A stretch of DNA of 50,206 nucleotides, taken from NCBI GenBank assembly GCA_002869535.1, contig PKUK01000005.1:1-50206 (forward strand). The letters are read 5' to 3'. Position numbers and translations under genes: made by a program. The notes below the pieces were generated by a model. It did not search any database and had not been told where the DNA came from. It saw nothing but the letters and a program-made list of their open reading frames with translations. Positions 1-9,817 of the stretch are shown one piece after another; within the stretch, counting starts at the first letter, position 1, and the number at the start of each line of letters is the position of its first letter. Source of the DNA: Arcobacter sp. (GTDB taxonomy: Bacteria; Campylobacterota; Campylobacteria; Campylobacterales; Arcobacteraceae).

Positions 1-883
1 CATCTACATCTGACGCATTAAATGTTATTGTTGTACTTCCATCTTCTGCTACTGTTGCTGTACTTTGTACTTCTAATGTTGGCGCATCATTTGTTCCAGT
101 AATTGAGATAGTCAATACAGTAGTTGTTGTTGCTCCAACATCATCTGTTACAGTTAAAGGTATTGAAAAAGTTTCTTTTTCTCCTTCAGATAAATAGTCA
201 TATGAATTTGCATCAAAAGTATAAGTTCCGTCAGGATTAATTGTAAATCCTTCTGGTGCTACATTTCCAGCTGTTATTCCAATTGTTGCTGTTCCATCTA
301 TATCTGAAAATGCCACTTTTCCATTAACTATTTCATCTTCTAAAACAGCATCGCTTTTTGCTGTTGCTGTAGGTGCAAAATTACTACTATTTGTACTTGA
401 GAATGATTGTTCATCATCTCTTATTGATCTTTGTCTCTCATCATTATTTTCATTTTCATCATTAGGATTGATAGGTTCATCAGTTAGAGGTATTTCGTTT
501 CCAAGAATATTTAATGATGATGCTTTATTACCAGCAGCAGCTTCTTCAATTAAAGCTAAAAGTTGTTCAAAAAAGCTTACTTCTTCATACTCACCATCTT
601 CATTCATAAAGGCAATAGCTGTTATGTCTAATTTATCCATTAGTCCATTGCTTACATCACCACTATTATCACTTATTAAATCAACTATATTTTGAACTAC
701 TACATTATGCCCGTCAGGAAATGTAATTTTTAATGAACCATCAACTATTTCAAGATTTAGAGAAGTTGCCAATTCAGGAACAAATACATAATCACCTTTT
801 TGTACATTAATTAAATCTGTTTCACTTATTTGGTATGATGAACTTTCACCATTTGGACTTTTAACTGTAATTTGTGATGCCAT
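1..883 (-). CDS. VCBS-repeat giant adhesin, N-terminal part (C-terminus beyond window)
   Basis: The reading frame starts at the ATG at 881-883, with AAAGG about seven bases upstream, and runs off the left edge after about 294 codons. The N-terminal 110 residues (start MASQITVKSPNGESSSYQIS) look like the retention-type head of LapA/RTX adhesins. A low-complexity stretch rich in N, D, E and S follows. From about residue 170 come cadherin/VCBS-like repeats with typical pieces such as FAPTATAKSDAVLEDE, SFSDIDGT-like segments, NPDGTYTFD and ISITGTNDAPTLEV. Proteins of this type are secreted by a type I system and mediate surface attachment; that role is inferred from the family. There is no Sec signal peptide, as expected for type I export. 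The repeat number cannot be seen here. Confidence 0.85.
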   Translation of the reverse strand, partial: MASQITVKSPNGESSSYQISETDLINVQKGDYVFVPELATSLNLEIVDGSLKITFPDGHNVVVQNIVDLISDNSGDVSNGLMDKLDITAIAFMNEDGEYEEVSFFEQLLALIEEAAAGNKASSLNILGNEIPLTDEPINPNDENENNDERQRSIRDDEQSFSSTNSSNFAPTATAKSDAVLEDEIVNGKVAFSDIDGTATIGITAGNVAPEGFTINPDGTYTFDANSYDYLSEGEKETFSIPLTVTDDVGATTTTVLTISITGTNDAPTLEVQSTATVAEDGSTTITFNASDVD

Positions 884-987
884 AATCAATCCTTTAATTA
901 TCTTTATACATTAATTTTAATCTTTTTTGACAAGTATATTTCTTAAGTTAAACTTAAAGTAATGTTTTTTATAGCTTTTTTTGTAGG

Positions 988-1011
988 TAAGTATGTTTTA
1001 AAACATACTTA
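988..1011. terminator. 24-base perfect palindrome after the ATPase gene
   Basis: TAAGTATGTTTT is followed directly by its reverse complement AAAACATACTTA, with outer GTAG/CTAC at 983-986 and 1015-1018 extending the dyad into the stop codon of the minus-strand gene. It sits between that stop and the divergent end of the region. There is no T-run on the minus strand after it, so a rho-independent terminator is only one reading; an operator-like site is another. Confidence 0.4.
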
Positions 1012-1014
1012 TAA

Positions 1015-2310
1015 CTACTGTTTTGTAGGGGTTGTTTTTGAGAAGATTATGTATTGTTTATTTAGTGTAGTTTTAAACTCACAAGCTTTTTCTCTAAGTA
1101 TACTGTAGCTTTGTTCGAGCTTTTGAGAATCTCTCCATTTGGTATCTATAAAAATAATATTTTTAGAATCATATGCGATTATATCGATTTGAGTATCTTT
1201 ATTATTCCACCAGCTTCCAATATTAGTTGGAGTAAATCCTAAAAATTTATATGGGTCTTTTTTTACCAAGTTTAATATGTATGTTTTATATGCGCCTCGT
1301 TCTATACTTCTAGTAAAGTCATTTCTTATATAGCTAATCACACTGTATATATCATCTTTTTGTAAAGCAGAATAGTTTGGATAGATATAACAAAACCAAA
1401 ACTTTATAAAATTGTCCTCTATCTCATATCTTCCAAATTTACTTTTTTTGATATTTTCATTTAAAGGCACATGCTTTTTTATAATCATGATATCAATAAG
1501 TTTTTGCAAGTATCTAGTTAGATATGTAGATTTTAGATTTAAAAAGTTTGCTATGTCACCTATTTTATTATTACCTAAAGCTATAGCATAAAGTATTGAA
1601 GAGTATGTAGATATTTCATTTAAATCTTTTTTCAAGAAATCAATACCTTCACTAAAAAAGAGTCCTTCATAACTTAAAAAGTTCTCTTTTATATTTAAAA
1701 GAAAATCTTTTTTGGGATTATATAGCTTTAAGTATTCTGGGTTTGTCCCCAAGGCACTAAAGATATGAATTATATCTCCAGCTTCTATATCAGGAATAAA
1801 CTCTTTGATACTTGAATATGGTAGATTATTTAGTTTTATTATATTTGAAGATTTTTTATAAATATATTCATCATCTTTATCGCTTGAATATATTGAAGAT
1901 AAAAAAATTATTTGTATATTTATTGCAGATAGCTCTTTATTCCATGTTTTATAAAAAGTATTTAGTGCACCTTTTTCTACTTTTAATAGGTTTTGAAAAT
2001 CATCAAGAACTAAAACCAATTTTTCTTCTATTTTTTCTTTTGTTAATATTTGAAGAAAAGACTCAAAGTTATCAAATTTTTCTATTTTTTTATCAAAAAA
2101 GTTTTCTAGGCTTTTATGTATGTTTTGAAAAGCAATAGAATTAGTCATCTCTAAAAAAGAGATATAAAAAGCTTTTTTACTATTTATGTAGTTGTTTATA
2201 AAGGTAGTTTTACCTATCTTTCTTCTTCCAAACACAAAATTAAATGAAGAGTTTGGTATAGAGAAATCATTTTCTAATATTTCAAGCTCATTTTCTCTAT
2301 ATAAAAACAT
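1015..2310 (-). CDS. AAA ATPase, archaeal-ATPase/DUF234 family
   Basis: A 431-residue protein with a Walker A motif near residue 30 (FGRRKIGKTT) and a Walker B near residue 100 (LVLVLDDFQ). The C-terminal third carries a DUF234-like region (IEDNFIKFWFCYIYPN) ending in a nuclease-like segment with FIDTKWRD. This is the architecture of the archaeal ATPase (PF01637) plus DUF234 proteins, which occur sporadically in bacteria. Their cellular role is poorly known. Motifs and length support the family; no function is claimed. It stands alone between the adhesin and the Sua5-like gene and is probably monocistronic. Confidence 0.8.
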   Translation of the reverse strand: MFLYRENELEILENDFSIPNSSFNFVFGRRKIGKTTFINNYINSKKAFYISFLEMTNSIAFQNIHKSLENFFDKKIEKFDNFESFLQILTKEKIEEKLVLVLDDFQNLLKVEKGALNTFYKTWNKELSAINIQIIFLSSIYSSDKDDEYIYKKSSNIIKLNNLPYSSIKEFIPDIEAGDIIHIFSALGTNPEYLKLYNPKKDFLLNIKENFLSYEGLFFSEGIDFLKKDLNEISTYSSILYAIALGNNKIGDIANFLNLKSTYLTRYLQKLIDIMIIKKHVPLNENIKKSKFGRYEIEDNFIKFWFCYIYPNYSALQKDDIYSVISYIRNDFTRSIERGAYKTYILNLVKKDPYKFLGFTPTNIGSWWNNKDTQIDIIAYDSKNIIFIDTKWRDSQKLEQSYSILREKACEFKTTLNKQYIIFSKTTPTKQ

Positions 2311-2371
2311 TAATTGCCCTTTTTAAAATAATATTTTATTCTATGAACTTATTACTTAATAAAGTCTTAGA

Positions 2372-2815
2372 TTACCTTAGTTTTTTAAATTTAGTTTTAT
2401 TTAACTTAAATAATTTTGATGGAACATCTTCATAAAAGCCATTTTTATCTATTACTATAACATCTACTACACTCTTTGTATACTCTTCATCAAAGTTCTT
2501 TTTTGCTTCATTTGCTGAAGATGAATATAAGACTTTAAACTTCTTTATAAAGTTATAAAAATCAGAATCTTTTTGTATAAGCCTAAAAGACTCACCCTTT
2601 GGGTAGATAAAAGTACTATTTTTTGAGTTTCTAACTCTTTTTTTATGTTTATTGGGAATTCTTGTAAAGTTTTGTAGTGTTTTAAAAGAGTCTACTGTTC
2701 TAAGTATCTTTTGCTCTTTTGGTCTTTTTTTTATAACTGCTAGCTTTTCATTATCATTTGATGAAAAGCCAACAGTTGTATCTGTTTGTACTAAAAAAAC
2801 AGAATCTGGATTCAT
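2372..2815 (-). CDS. short Sua5/YciO/YrdC-family protein
   Basis: A 147-residue protein whose N-terminus (FLVQTDTTVGF, then IKKRPKEQ) matches the YrdC signature, where a T-D-T-x-x-G segment and a K-R-P motif bind the L-threonylcarbamoyl-adenylate reaction components. Full Sua5/YrdC proteins have about 190 or more residues, so this is a short version and its activity in making the t6A tRNA modification is unproven. The ATG overlaps the TAA of carB by one base (TAATG), so it is translationally coupled to carB. I recall a similar short protein next to carB in other Campylobacterota. Confidence 0.7.
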   Translation of the reverse strand: MNPDSVFLVQTDTTVGFSSNDNEKLAVIKKRPKEQKILRTVDSFKTLQNFTRIPNKHKKRVRNSKNSTFIYPKGESFRLIQKDSDFYNFIKKFKVLYSSSANEAKKNFDEEYTKSVVDVIVIDKNGFYEDVPSKLFKLNKTKFKKLR

Positions 2816-5800
2816 TAGCTGTTTAAAAACTCTTGGATAGATTTAGGTGACAATCCATCTTTCTTTTTGATTTCTCTCATGGCTTCAAGACAAGCTAAAG
2901 CAGCAGCAGCTGTTGTTACATATGGTATATTCATTTTAAGAACACTTCTTCTAATAGATTTACCATCTTCTTTTGATGACTCTTTTCCATCACTTGTATT
3001 AATAGCAAGGGCTATTTCACCATTTGTTATTGAGTCAGTGATATTTGGTCTACCTTCAGAAATTTTAAGAACCTTTTCACACTCAACTCCAGCATCAACA
3101 ATAGCTTTATGAGTTCCACCAGTAGCAACTACTGAGAAACCTTCTTCAACTAATCCACGAGCTATTTTAGGTGCAAACTCTTTATCTAAATCACAAAGAG
3201 AAATAAATACTTTCCCCTCTCTTGGAAGGTCATTTTTAGCTGCACTTTGAGCTTTTGCATATGATTCACCAAAGCTATCAGATATACCCATAACTTCACC
3301 CGTTGATTTCATCTCAGGAGTTAAAATCATATCTGAACCACTAAGTTTGTTGAATGGGAAAACTGCCTCTTTAATAGCTACGTGATTTTTAAGTATTGGT
3401 TTTAAAACACCATTATCTTCCCAAATAAGTTCACTATTATATGTGTCAAGGGCATTTCTTAAACTCTCTCCCCACATAACTCTAGTAGCCACTTTTGCAA
3501 GTGGCATACCTGTTGCTTTAGATACAAAAGGAACTGTTCTTGAAGCTCTTGGATTTACTTCGATTAGATAAATTTGTCCTTTATGAATAGCATATTGTGT
3601 ATTCATAAGTCCTACAACACCAAGACCTAGTGCCATATTTTTTGTTTTTGTTTCAAGCTCTTTGATTAACTCATCACTAATAGAAACAGGAGGTAAAGAA
3701 CAAGCAGAGTCACCTGAGTGAACACCAGCTTCTTCAATATGTTGCATGATACCACCAATATATACTTCTTTACCATCACAAATACAATCAACATCAAGCT
3801 CAATTGCTCTATCAAGGAATTTATCTATTAGTACAGGTGCATCATTTGAAACAGAAACTGCTTCGTCCATATATTGTTTTAACTCATTTGTAGAGTATAC
3901 GATTTTCATCCCTCTTCCACCAAGTACAAATGATGGTCTTACAAGTACTGGATAACCTATTCTTTCAGCGATTTCAATAGCTTCTTCAACTAAAACTGCT
4001 GTTCCATTTTCAGGTTGTAATAATCCCGCATCTTCAACGAATTTTGAGAATTTTTTTCTATCTTCTGCTAAATCAATAACTTCAGCAGTTGTTCCTATGA
4101 TTTTAGCTCCTGCTGCTGTTAGGGCATTTGCAAGTTTAAGTGGAGTTTGTCCCCCAAAGTGTACGATAACACCGTCTGGGTTCTCTTTTTCTACTACACT
4201 TCTAACATGTTAAAAATCAATAGGCTCAAAATATAAAATATCTGAAATATCATAATCAGTAGATACAGTTTCAGGGTTACAGTTGTACATAATAGTTTTG
4301 ATACCCATTTCAGCTAAAGCAAATGAAGCATGAACACAACAATAATCAAACTCAATACCCTGTCCGATTCTGTTTGGTCCACCACCTATAATCATAACTT
4401 TCTTTTCGTTTGTTATTTTATTAACTTGTGGGATTCTATTTACGTTTGTAGTTGAGTAAAGATAAGGAGTCAAGGCTTTAAACTCAGCAGAACAAGTATC
4501 AACTTCGTTGTACTCAAAATCTACTTCTAATACTTTTCTTGCTTGATAAACATCTTCTTCAGTTTTTCCAACAAGTCTTGCAATCATAGCATCAGAGAAA
4601 CCATTTGATTTGGCTATTCTCATATCTACTTCATTACTTAAAATTGATTCATCAATTGATTTTTCTATATTTATTATTTGTCTAAATTTAGTTAAAAACC
4701 ATGGATCTATTTTTGATAATTCAAAAATATCTTCATTGGTAAGACCTAGTCTCATACCATCCATTAGGTATTGAAGTCTTTTGTCATTTGGTCTTCTAAT
4801 CTCTTTTTTGATTAAGTCCATATCAGTAGAAATAGAATCAAAACCTATAAGTCCTGTTTCAAGTGAACAAAATGCTTTTTGAATAGACTCGTTAAATGTT
4901 CTACCCATAGCCATAACTTCACCAACTGATTTCATAGAAGTTGTAAGTGTAGAGTCTGCTTTTGGGAACTTTTCAAAAGTAAATCTTGGGATTTTTGTAA
5001 CAACATAATCAATTACTGGCTCAAAAGATGCAGTTGTTACTGTAATATCATTTTCAATCTCATCAAGTGTAAATCCAACAGCAAGTAGTGTTGCAACTTT
5101 TGCAATAGGATAACCAGTTGCCTTAGAAGCTAGTGCCGAAGAACGAGAAACTCTAGGATTCATCTCAATAACTATCATTCTTCCAGTTTTTGGACAAATA
5201 GAGAACTGTACATTTGAACCACCTGTATCAACTCCGATTTCTCTAAGAATTGCAAATGAAGCATTTCTCATATCTTGATACTCTTTATCTGTAAGAGTAA
5301 GTGCAGGAGCTACTGTAATACTATCTCCTGTATGAACACCCATTGGGTCTAAGTTTTCAATAGAACATACGATGATACAGTTATCTTTGTTATCTCTGAT
5401 AACTTCCATCTCATACTCTTTCCATCCAAGCATAGATTCCATTATCTCAATTTCATTGATAGGAGAGGCTTCAATTCCAGCTTCTGCAAGTAGTTTAAAC
5501 TCATCCATGTTGTAAGCAACACCACTTCCTCCACCTGCAAGGGTAAAAGATGCTCTAGATATAACTGGGAAACCAATCTCTTTTGCAAGTTTTATTGCTT
5601 CATCAACGCTATAAGCATTTGCACTTTTTGGTAAATCCATTCCGATTTTTATCATTGCTTCATTGAAAAGATGTCTATCTTCACCTTTTTTAATAGCATC
5701 TGGATGAGCTCCTAAAAAGTGTACACCTTCTAACATACCTTTGTCATACATAGAAGTAGCAACATTAAGTGCTGTTTGTCCACCCATTGTAGGTAAGATT

Positions 5801-6054
5801 GCATCGATGTTCTCTTTTTTGATTATTTTAGCAATCATATCTTCTGTAATTGGCTCGATATAAGTTCTGTCAGCAAACTCAGGATCTGTCATAATAGTGG
5901 CTGGATTTGAGTTGATTAAAACAACTCTATAACCTAACTCTTTCAATGTCTTAGTAGCTTGTGTTCCTGAATAATCAAATTCGCAGGCTTGCCCAATGAT
6001 AATAGGACCAGAACCGATTAATAATATAGATTTTATATCTTCTCTTTTTGGCAT
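2815..6054 (-). pseudogene. carB: carbamoyl-phosphate synthase large subunit interrupted by one in-frame TAA
   Basis: The frame is continuous over 1080 codons, the normal CarB length, except for a TAA at 4210-4212 (codon 615). Upstream are the first ATP-grasp half ([22 protein letters not shown]) and the oligomerization region. Downstream, in the same frame, are GGQTPLKLANAL, RPSFVLGGRGMKIVY, the second ATP-grasp domain and the allosteric MGS-like domain. The codon before the stop is the F of EPIDF and the next residues are HVRSVVEKENPDG. CarB homologues have an acidic residue (E. coli reads TLEDV) where the TAA lies, so GAA to TAA is the simplest event. The enzyme supplies carbamoyl phosphate for arginine and pyrimidine synthesis. 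The stop falls inside the second synthetase half, not between domains, so two working pieces are unlikely. Confidence 0.93.
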
Positions 6055-6179
6055 TTATTAGTTCCCCGTATATGTAGTAAAATTTGGAAATAATATCTAA
6101 AAAGTACTTAAAAAATGGTTATCTGAGAAAAATTATTTTGAAGTTTATTTTTTTTATAGAGCAAGAATTGCTCTATAAT

Positions 6180-6863
6180 TTATTCTGTAGGAAGTTTGAA
6201 GTTTTTGTAATTAATTACACCTTCTTCATCAAATGAAAGATAATATAAAACATCTTTTTTAACTGGCAATCCAGCAAGATATCTTAAGGCTAAATTTGCT
6301 TGAAGAGAACCCACATGCATCACAATAGGACAAGCGATACCATTTGGTTTTCTATCATTTACTTGAAAAACTGCTTCATAAGATGCTTTTTCGAAAAAGC
6401 AAACTTGACCATGAAACTCTTCAACACTACCATATATCCAAGCTTGATTGTTATTTATGCAGTATTCATTGATATCAGCTCTTGTAGGAAGATTGTCTGT
6501 TCCATCAATGATAAGGTCAAACTCTAAACCTCTTTTTGCAAAATCTTGAAAAGACTCTTTATAAGCAGTAACTTTTGTATAAGGACATCTAGCTTCAATA
6601 AGCTCTTTTAAAACCTCACACTTATATTTTCCATCATCACCAACTTTGAAACCAATTTGTCTATGGATATTGTGAACTCCCACAGTATCAAAATCCACTA
6701 AAGTAAACTCCCCTATTCCAGAAGCCCCAAGTGCGATACCAAGTGTACATCCTAGCCCTCCACTTCCTATGATAGCTACCTTTTTACCTTGAAGTGAGTC
6801 TTGAGTCTCTTGCCCCCAAAGTTTTATCTGTCTGTTAAAGTATTCGTTAAATTCTTCTTGCAT
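6180..6863 (-). CDS. ThiF/MoeB/HesA-family adenylyltransferase
   Basis: A 227-residue E1-like protein. GSGGLGC near residue 33 is the nucleotide-binding loop, VDFDTVGVHNIHRQ near residue 56 carries the conserved aspartate and arginine, and DGTDNLPTR near residue 120 is the second conserved block. Such enzymes adenylate the C-terminus of a ubiquitin-like sulfur carrier (ThiS or MoaD type). The zinc-binding CxxC pairs usual in MoeB/ThiF are not seen, so it belongs to a shorter branch and the carrier cannot be named. The start at 6861-6863 is preceded by AAGGA at a good distance. No thi or moa gene is adjacent. Confidence 0.8.
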   Translation of the reverse strand: MQEEFNEYFNRQIKLWGQETQDSLQGKKVAIIGSGGLGCTLGIALGASGIGEFTLVDFDTVGVHNIHRQIGFKVGDDGKYKCEVLKELIEARCPYTKVTAYKESFQDFAKRGLEFDLIIDGTDNLPTRADINEYCINNNQAWIYGSVEEFHGQVCFFEKASYEAVFQVNDRKPNGIACPIVMHVGSLQANLALRYLAGLPVKKDVLYYLSFDEEGVINYKNFKLPTE

Positions 6864-6970
6864 ATCAAATCCTTACTGTATAAGTATAGTTTATCTTTAT
6901 TATTTTATTTTTTAATCATAGCAAATTTAGTTTAAATTAGTTTGACTAGAGCCAATTATTTTATGTTTAA

Positions 6971-7210
6971 AATCTTTTCTCTTGAAAATCTGAGATTTCC
7001 GCTTCTTCACTTTTTGGTGGCAAAAAGTAAAACAAAAAGCCACCAACGGCTGCGAAGCCAAAGGTTCCCTCACTTATTATTTTTATCTTTTCTGCTTGGT
7101 AAAACTCGCTTATTAAAACTTCCATTTAGGAACTTTTAAACACTCAAACAGTTAGCAATCTTGTTTAGAAAAGAGAAAAATAAACGCTCAGCTTCTGTAG
7201 ATGTTGGGAT
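6971..7210 (+). repeat. dispersed repeat, copy A (inverted partner at 12508-12738)
   Basis: About 240 bases that recur in reverse orientation at 12508-12738. The first 110 bases are almost identical in the two copies (6978-7079, including GCCACCAACGGCTGCGAAGC). The far end (7166-7207, with AAACGCTC and GCTTCTGTAGATGTTGGG) is also shared. The middle differs but in both copies folds as a hairpin; here TTAAAACTTCC at 7113-7123 faces GGAACTTTTAA at 7129-7139 with one mismatch. The repeat fills the gene-free stretch 6864-7220. A 65-codon open frame inside it is not a credible gene. Confidence 0.85.
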
Positions 7211-7220
7211 TTTAAATAAA

Positions 7221-7373
7221 TTATCTTTTAGCTGATACTTTGATACCATATTTTTCTCTTAAAATTTTTGCTTCAGCAATAACTTCTTTTGAGGGCTCTT
7301 TATATCCTTCAATACTTTGAGTTGTTTTTATAACTTTTTTTAAATAATCTTTATCTAAAATTCTTTTAGTCAT
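7221..7373 (-). CDS. 50-residue basic protein downstream of hsdR
   Basis: A small open frame starting at the ATG at 7371-7373, with an excellent ribosome binding site AAAGGAG seven bases upstream, ending at the TAA at 7221-7223. The product starts MTKRILDKDYLKKV and contains SIEGYKEPSKEVIAEAKIL, a lysine-rich helical protein with no membrane segment. It lies 35 bases after the end of hsdR and on the same strand, inside the inverted repeats, so it probably belongs to the restriction module. I do not recognise a family; a small antitoxin-like or accessory factor is possible but unproven. Confidence 0.6.
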   Translation of the reverse strand: MTKRILDKDYLKKVIKTTQSIEGYKEPSKEVIAEAKILREKYGIKVSAKR

Positions 7374-7408
7374 CAATACTCCTTTAAAGCTATATTATAT
7401 CAAAAAAT

Positions 7409-9817
7409 TCAATTATACTCAGGTTTTGGTTGGGCGACTAATAAGTCATTATCATAAGTATTATTTACTATATCTTCATATAAATACTTTTGAAACCCTA
7501 TAAAAGTTTCTCGGATACTTTTTATATCACCTATACTTTTTTTTGCATCTTCTAGAGCATCATATTTTATAATTAATAAATCTTTTAATCTAGCATCATC
7601 AAGTTCATTTACACCATTCTCAACATACTGACTCAACACAAAGTTTAAAAACTCTTGTTTTCCTTCATCATATCCACTAATTTTCATCTTAGCTTTTGTT
7701 GCTCTTTCTAGTCTTGGAACTAAATCTTTATGATAAGCGATATATGACAACACATCAAAAAGGTCACTATCTTCACCATGTATTACTTCTTTTAAGTTTT
7801 CAAGTTGTTCTACACTATAACCCGCTTCGCTCAACTCTTCAATCAATCTTTTTCTTGTATCAGGTAAACTCCAAATTCTTCTTAGTTCTTCTTCATTTCC
7901 AAAAAACTCTGGTATTTTATCAAAAAGTTTACTCACAAACTCAGATGAAGAGATAGGTTTTCCCTCTGGTGAATAAAATAGTGTTTGAACCATAGAGTCA
8001 AGTTCTCGTGCTTTTCCATTTTAAAGTTTTACTCTTATCATTGTTCTTGGATTATCACAAACACAAGGTAAATTATCGCATATAGGACAAGGGACTGGTT
8101 CAGGTTTAGGACAAGTACAAGGTAACTGACCGCATAGTTTACAAGGCTCTTTTGGTGGCTTTGGAGTTGGTTCTTCTGGGTCTATTTGTTCACCATCCCA
8201 ATCAGGGTCATGAAAATGTGTATGATTTTTATAAAAATCAAAAATAGTAAAATAGTCTTTCCCATCAAAAAGTCGTGTTCCTCGACCAATGATTTGTTTG
8301 AACTCTACCATTGATTTTACTTTACGCATTAGTACAATATTTTTTATCTCAGGAGCATCTACACCAGTACTAAGTTTTCTCGATGTTGTGAGTACTGTTG
8401 GGATTGATTTTTCATTATCTTGAAATTGCAATAAAAACTTCTCTCCACGACTTCCCTCATCAGCTGTAACTCTATGACAATAATCTATGTTTTTACTTTT
8501 AGCTTTTTGATTTATAAGGTTTCTTATAGCAGAAGCGTGAGCTTGGGTTTCACAAAATACCAAAGTCTTTTGACTTTGATTCATCATCTCCATAAAAAGT
8601 TTTACTCTGTACTTCTCTATTCCCATGATTTCTATGATTTTATTTTGTTCATCTAGTGTGTATTCTTTTCCCTCTTCTATTTCACCTTCTAGTACTTCAT
8701 CATCTTTAGTAAAGATATAACTATCTCCTGTAGTTGAGATGTTTTTCACTTTAAAGGGGGTCAAGAAACCGTCATTTATCCCCTCTTTTAAGGAGTATTG
8801 ATAAACTGGCTCTCCAAAGTAATCATAAGTATCTCCGTTGACATCTCTTTTTGGAGTGGCTGTTAGTCCTAGCTGATAAGCTGGGCTAAAATACTCTAAG
8901 ATAGCTCTCCATTTACTCTCGTCATTTGCTCCACCTCTATGACACTCATCTATGATGATAAAATCAAAAAAGTCATTTGGATACTGTCCAAAATTTGGTG
9001 TGTCACTCTCTCCACTCATAAAAGTTTGAAATATAGTAAAAAATACATTTCCATTGGTTGTAACTTTATTCTTTTTTCGTATCTCACTTGGGTCGATTCT
9101 AACTAAAGTCTCTTCATCATCGAAAAAATTAAATTTATTGAAAGCTTGATTTGCCAATATATTTCTATCTGCTAAAAATAGAATTCGTGGAATTCTTGAA
9201 AAATCTTTTTGAATATTCCATTTTGCATGAAAAAGTTTCCATACTATTTGAAAAGCAATATCAGTTTTTCCTGTACCAGTTGCAAGGGTGAGTAAGATTT
9301 TTTTCTTATCTTGTGCTATTGCTTCAAGAGTTTTATTTATTGCGTTGTTTTGGTAATATCTTGGATACCAAGTTCCACCTTTATCGTTTAGTGGTATATC
9401 GTAAAACTTGTCTTGGAGAGTATCTTCTTTTGGGAAAGTCATATTCCACAATTCATCTGGTGTTGGAAAATGTGCTACATCACCCTCTAGGCTTTCATCC
9501 ATATCTATTTGGTAGATAGCTTTTCCATTGGTTGAGTAGGTAAATCTTATCTTTAAGCGCTCGGCATAATCTTTGGCTTGTGTTACACCATCGCTGTAGT
9601 GCAGGTCTCTTTTTTTAGCTTCTACTACTGCTAAATTTCTATTTTTGTAAACAAGAACATAGTCAGCACTCAAAGGTTGTGCTCGTCTTCCATTTCCAAG
9701 AAGTCTCCCTTTTGAGATAGGAAACTCTCTTCTGATACGACTATTTTCCACTACTCCCCAACCAGCTTTTACTAGCTGTGGGTCTATGAGTTCGGCTCTT
9801 GTTTCTGTTTCATTCAT
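7409..9817 (-). pseudogene. hsdR: type I restriction enzyme subunit R, interrupted by one in-frame TAA
   Basis: The frame spans 803 codons with one TAA at 8021-8023 (codon 599). The upstream part has the endonuclease core (DYVLVYKNRNLAVVEAKK, a D...ExK arrangement), the helicase Walker A ATGTGKT, the DECH box and IGRGTR, then a cysteine-rich linker of CxxC pairs as in EcoEI-type HsdR. Reading on in the same frame gives NGKARELDSMVQTLFYSPEG and the EcoEI-type C-terminal domain to 7409. HsdR cuts DNA after ATP-driven translocation. If translation stops at codon 599, nuclease and motor remain but the domain expected to dock on the methylase core is lost, so methylation without cleavage is likely. 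Its start overlaps the hsdS stop by four bases (ATGA). Confidence 0.9.

Noticed and set aside
2815-6054. carB as a naturally split gene pair, as in some thermophiles and archaea
   Set aside because: The stop is in frame, replaces a single codon and lies inside the second synthetase half; the second part would start in the middle of the ATP-grasp domain. A natural split would fall between domains with a proper start.
6942-7139. 65-codon open frame in repeat copy A
   Set aside because: It has no ribosome binding site and is interrupted in the inverted copy at 12508-12738; the conservation is at DNA level over non-coding sequence.
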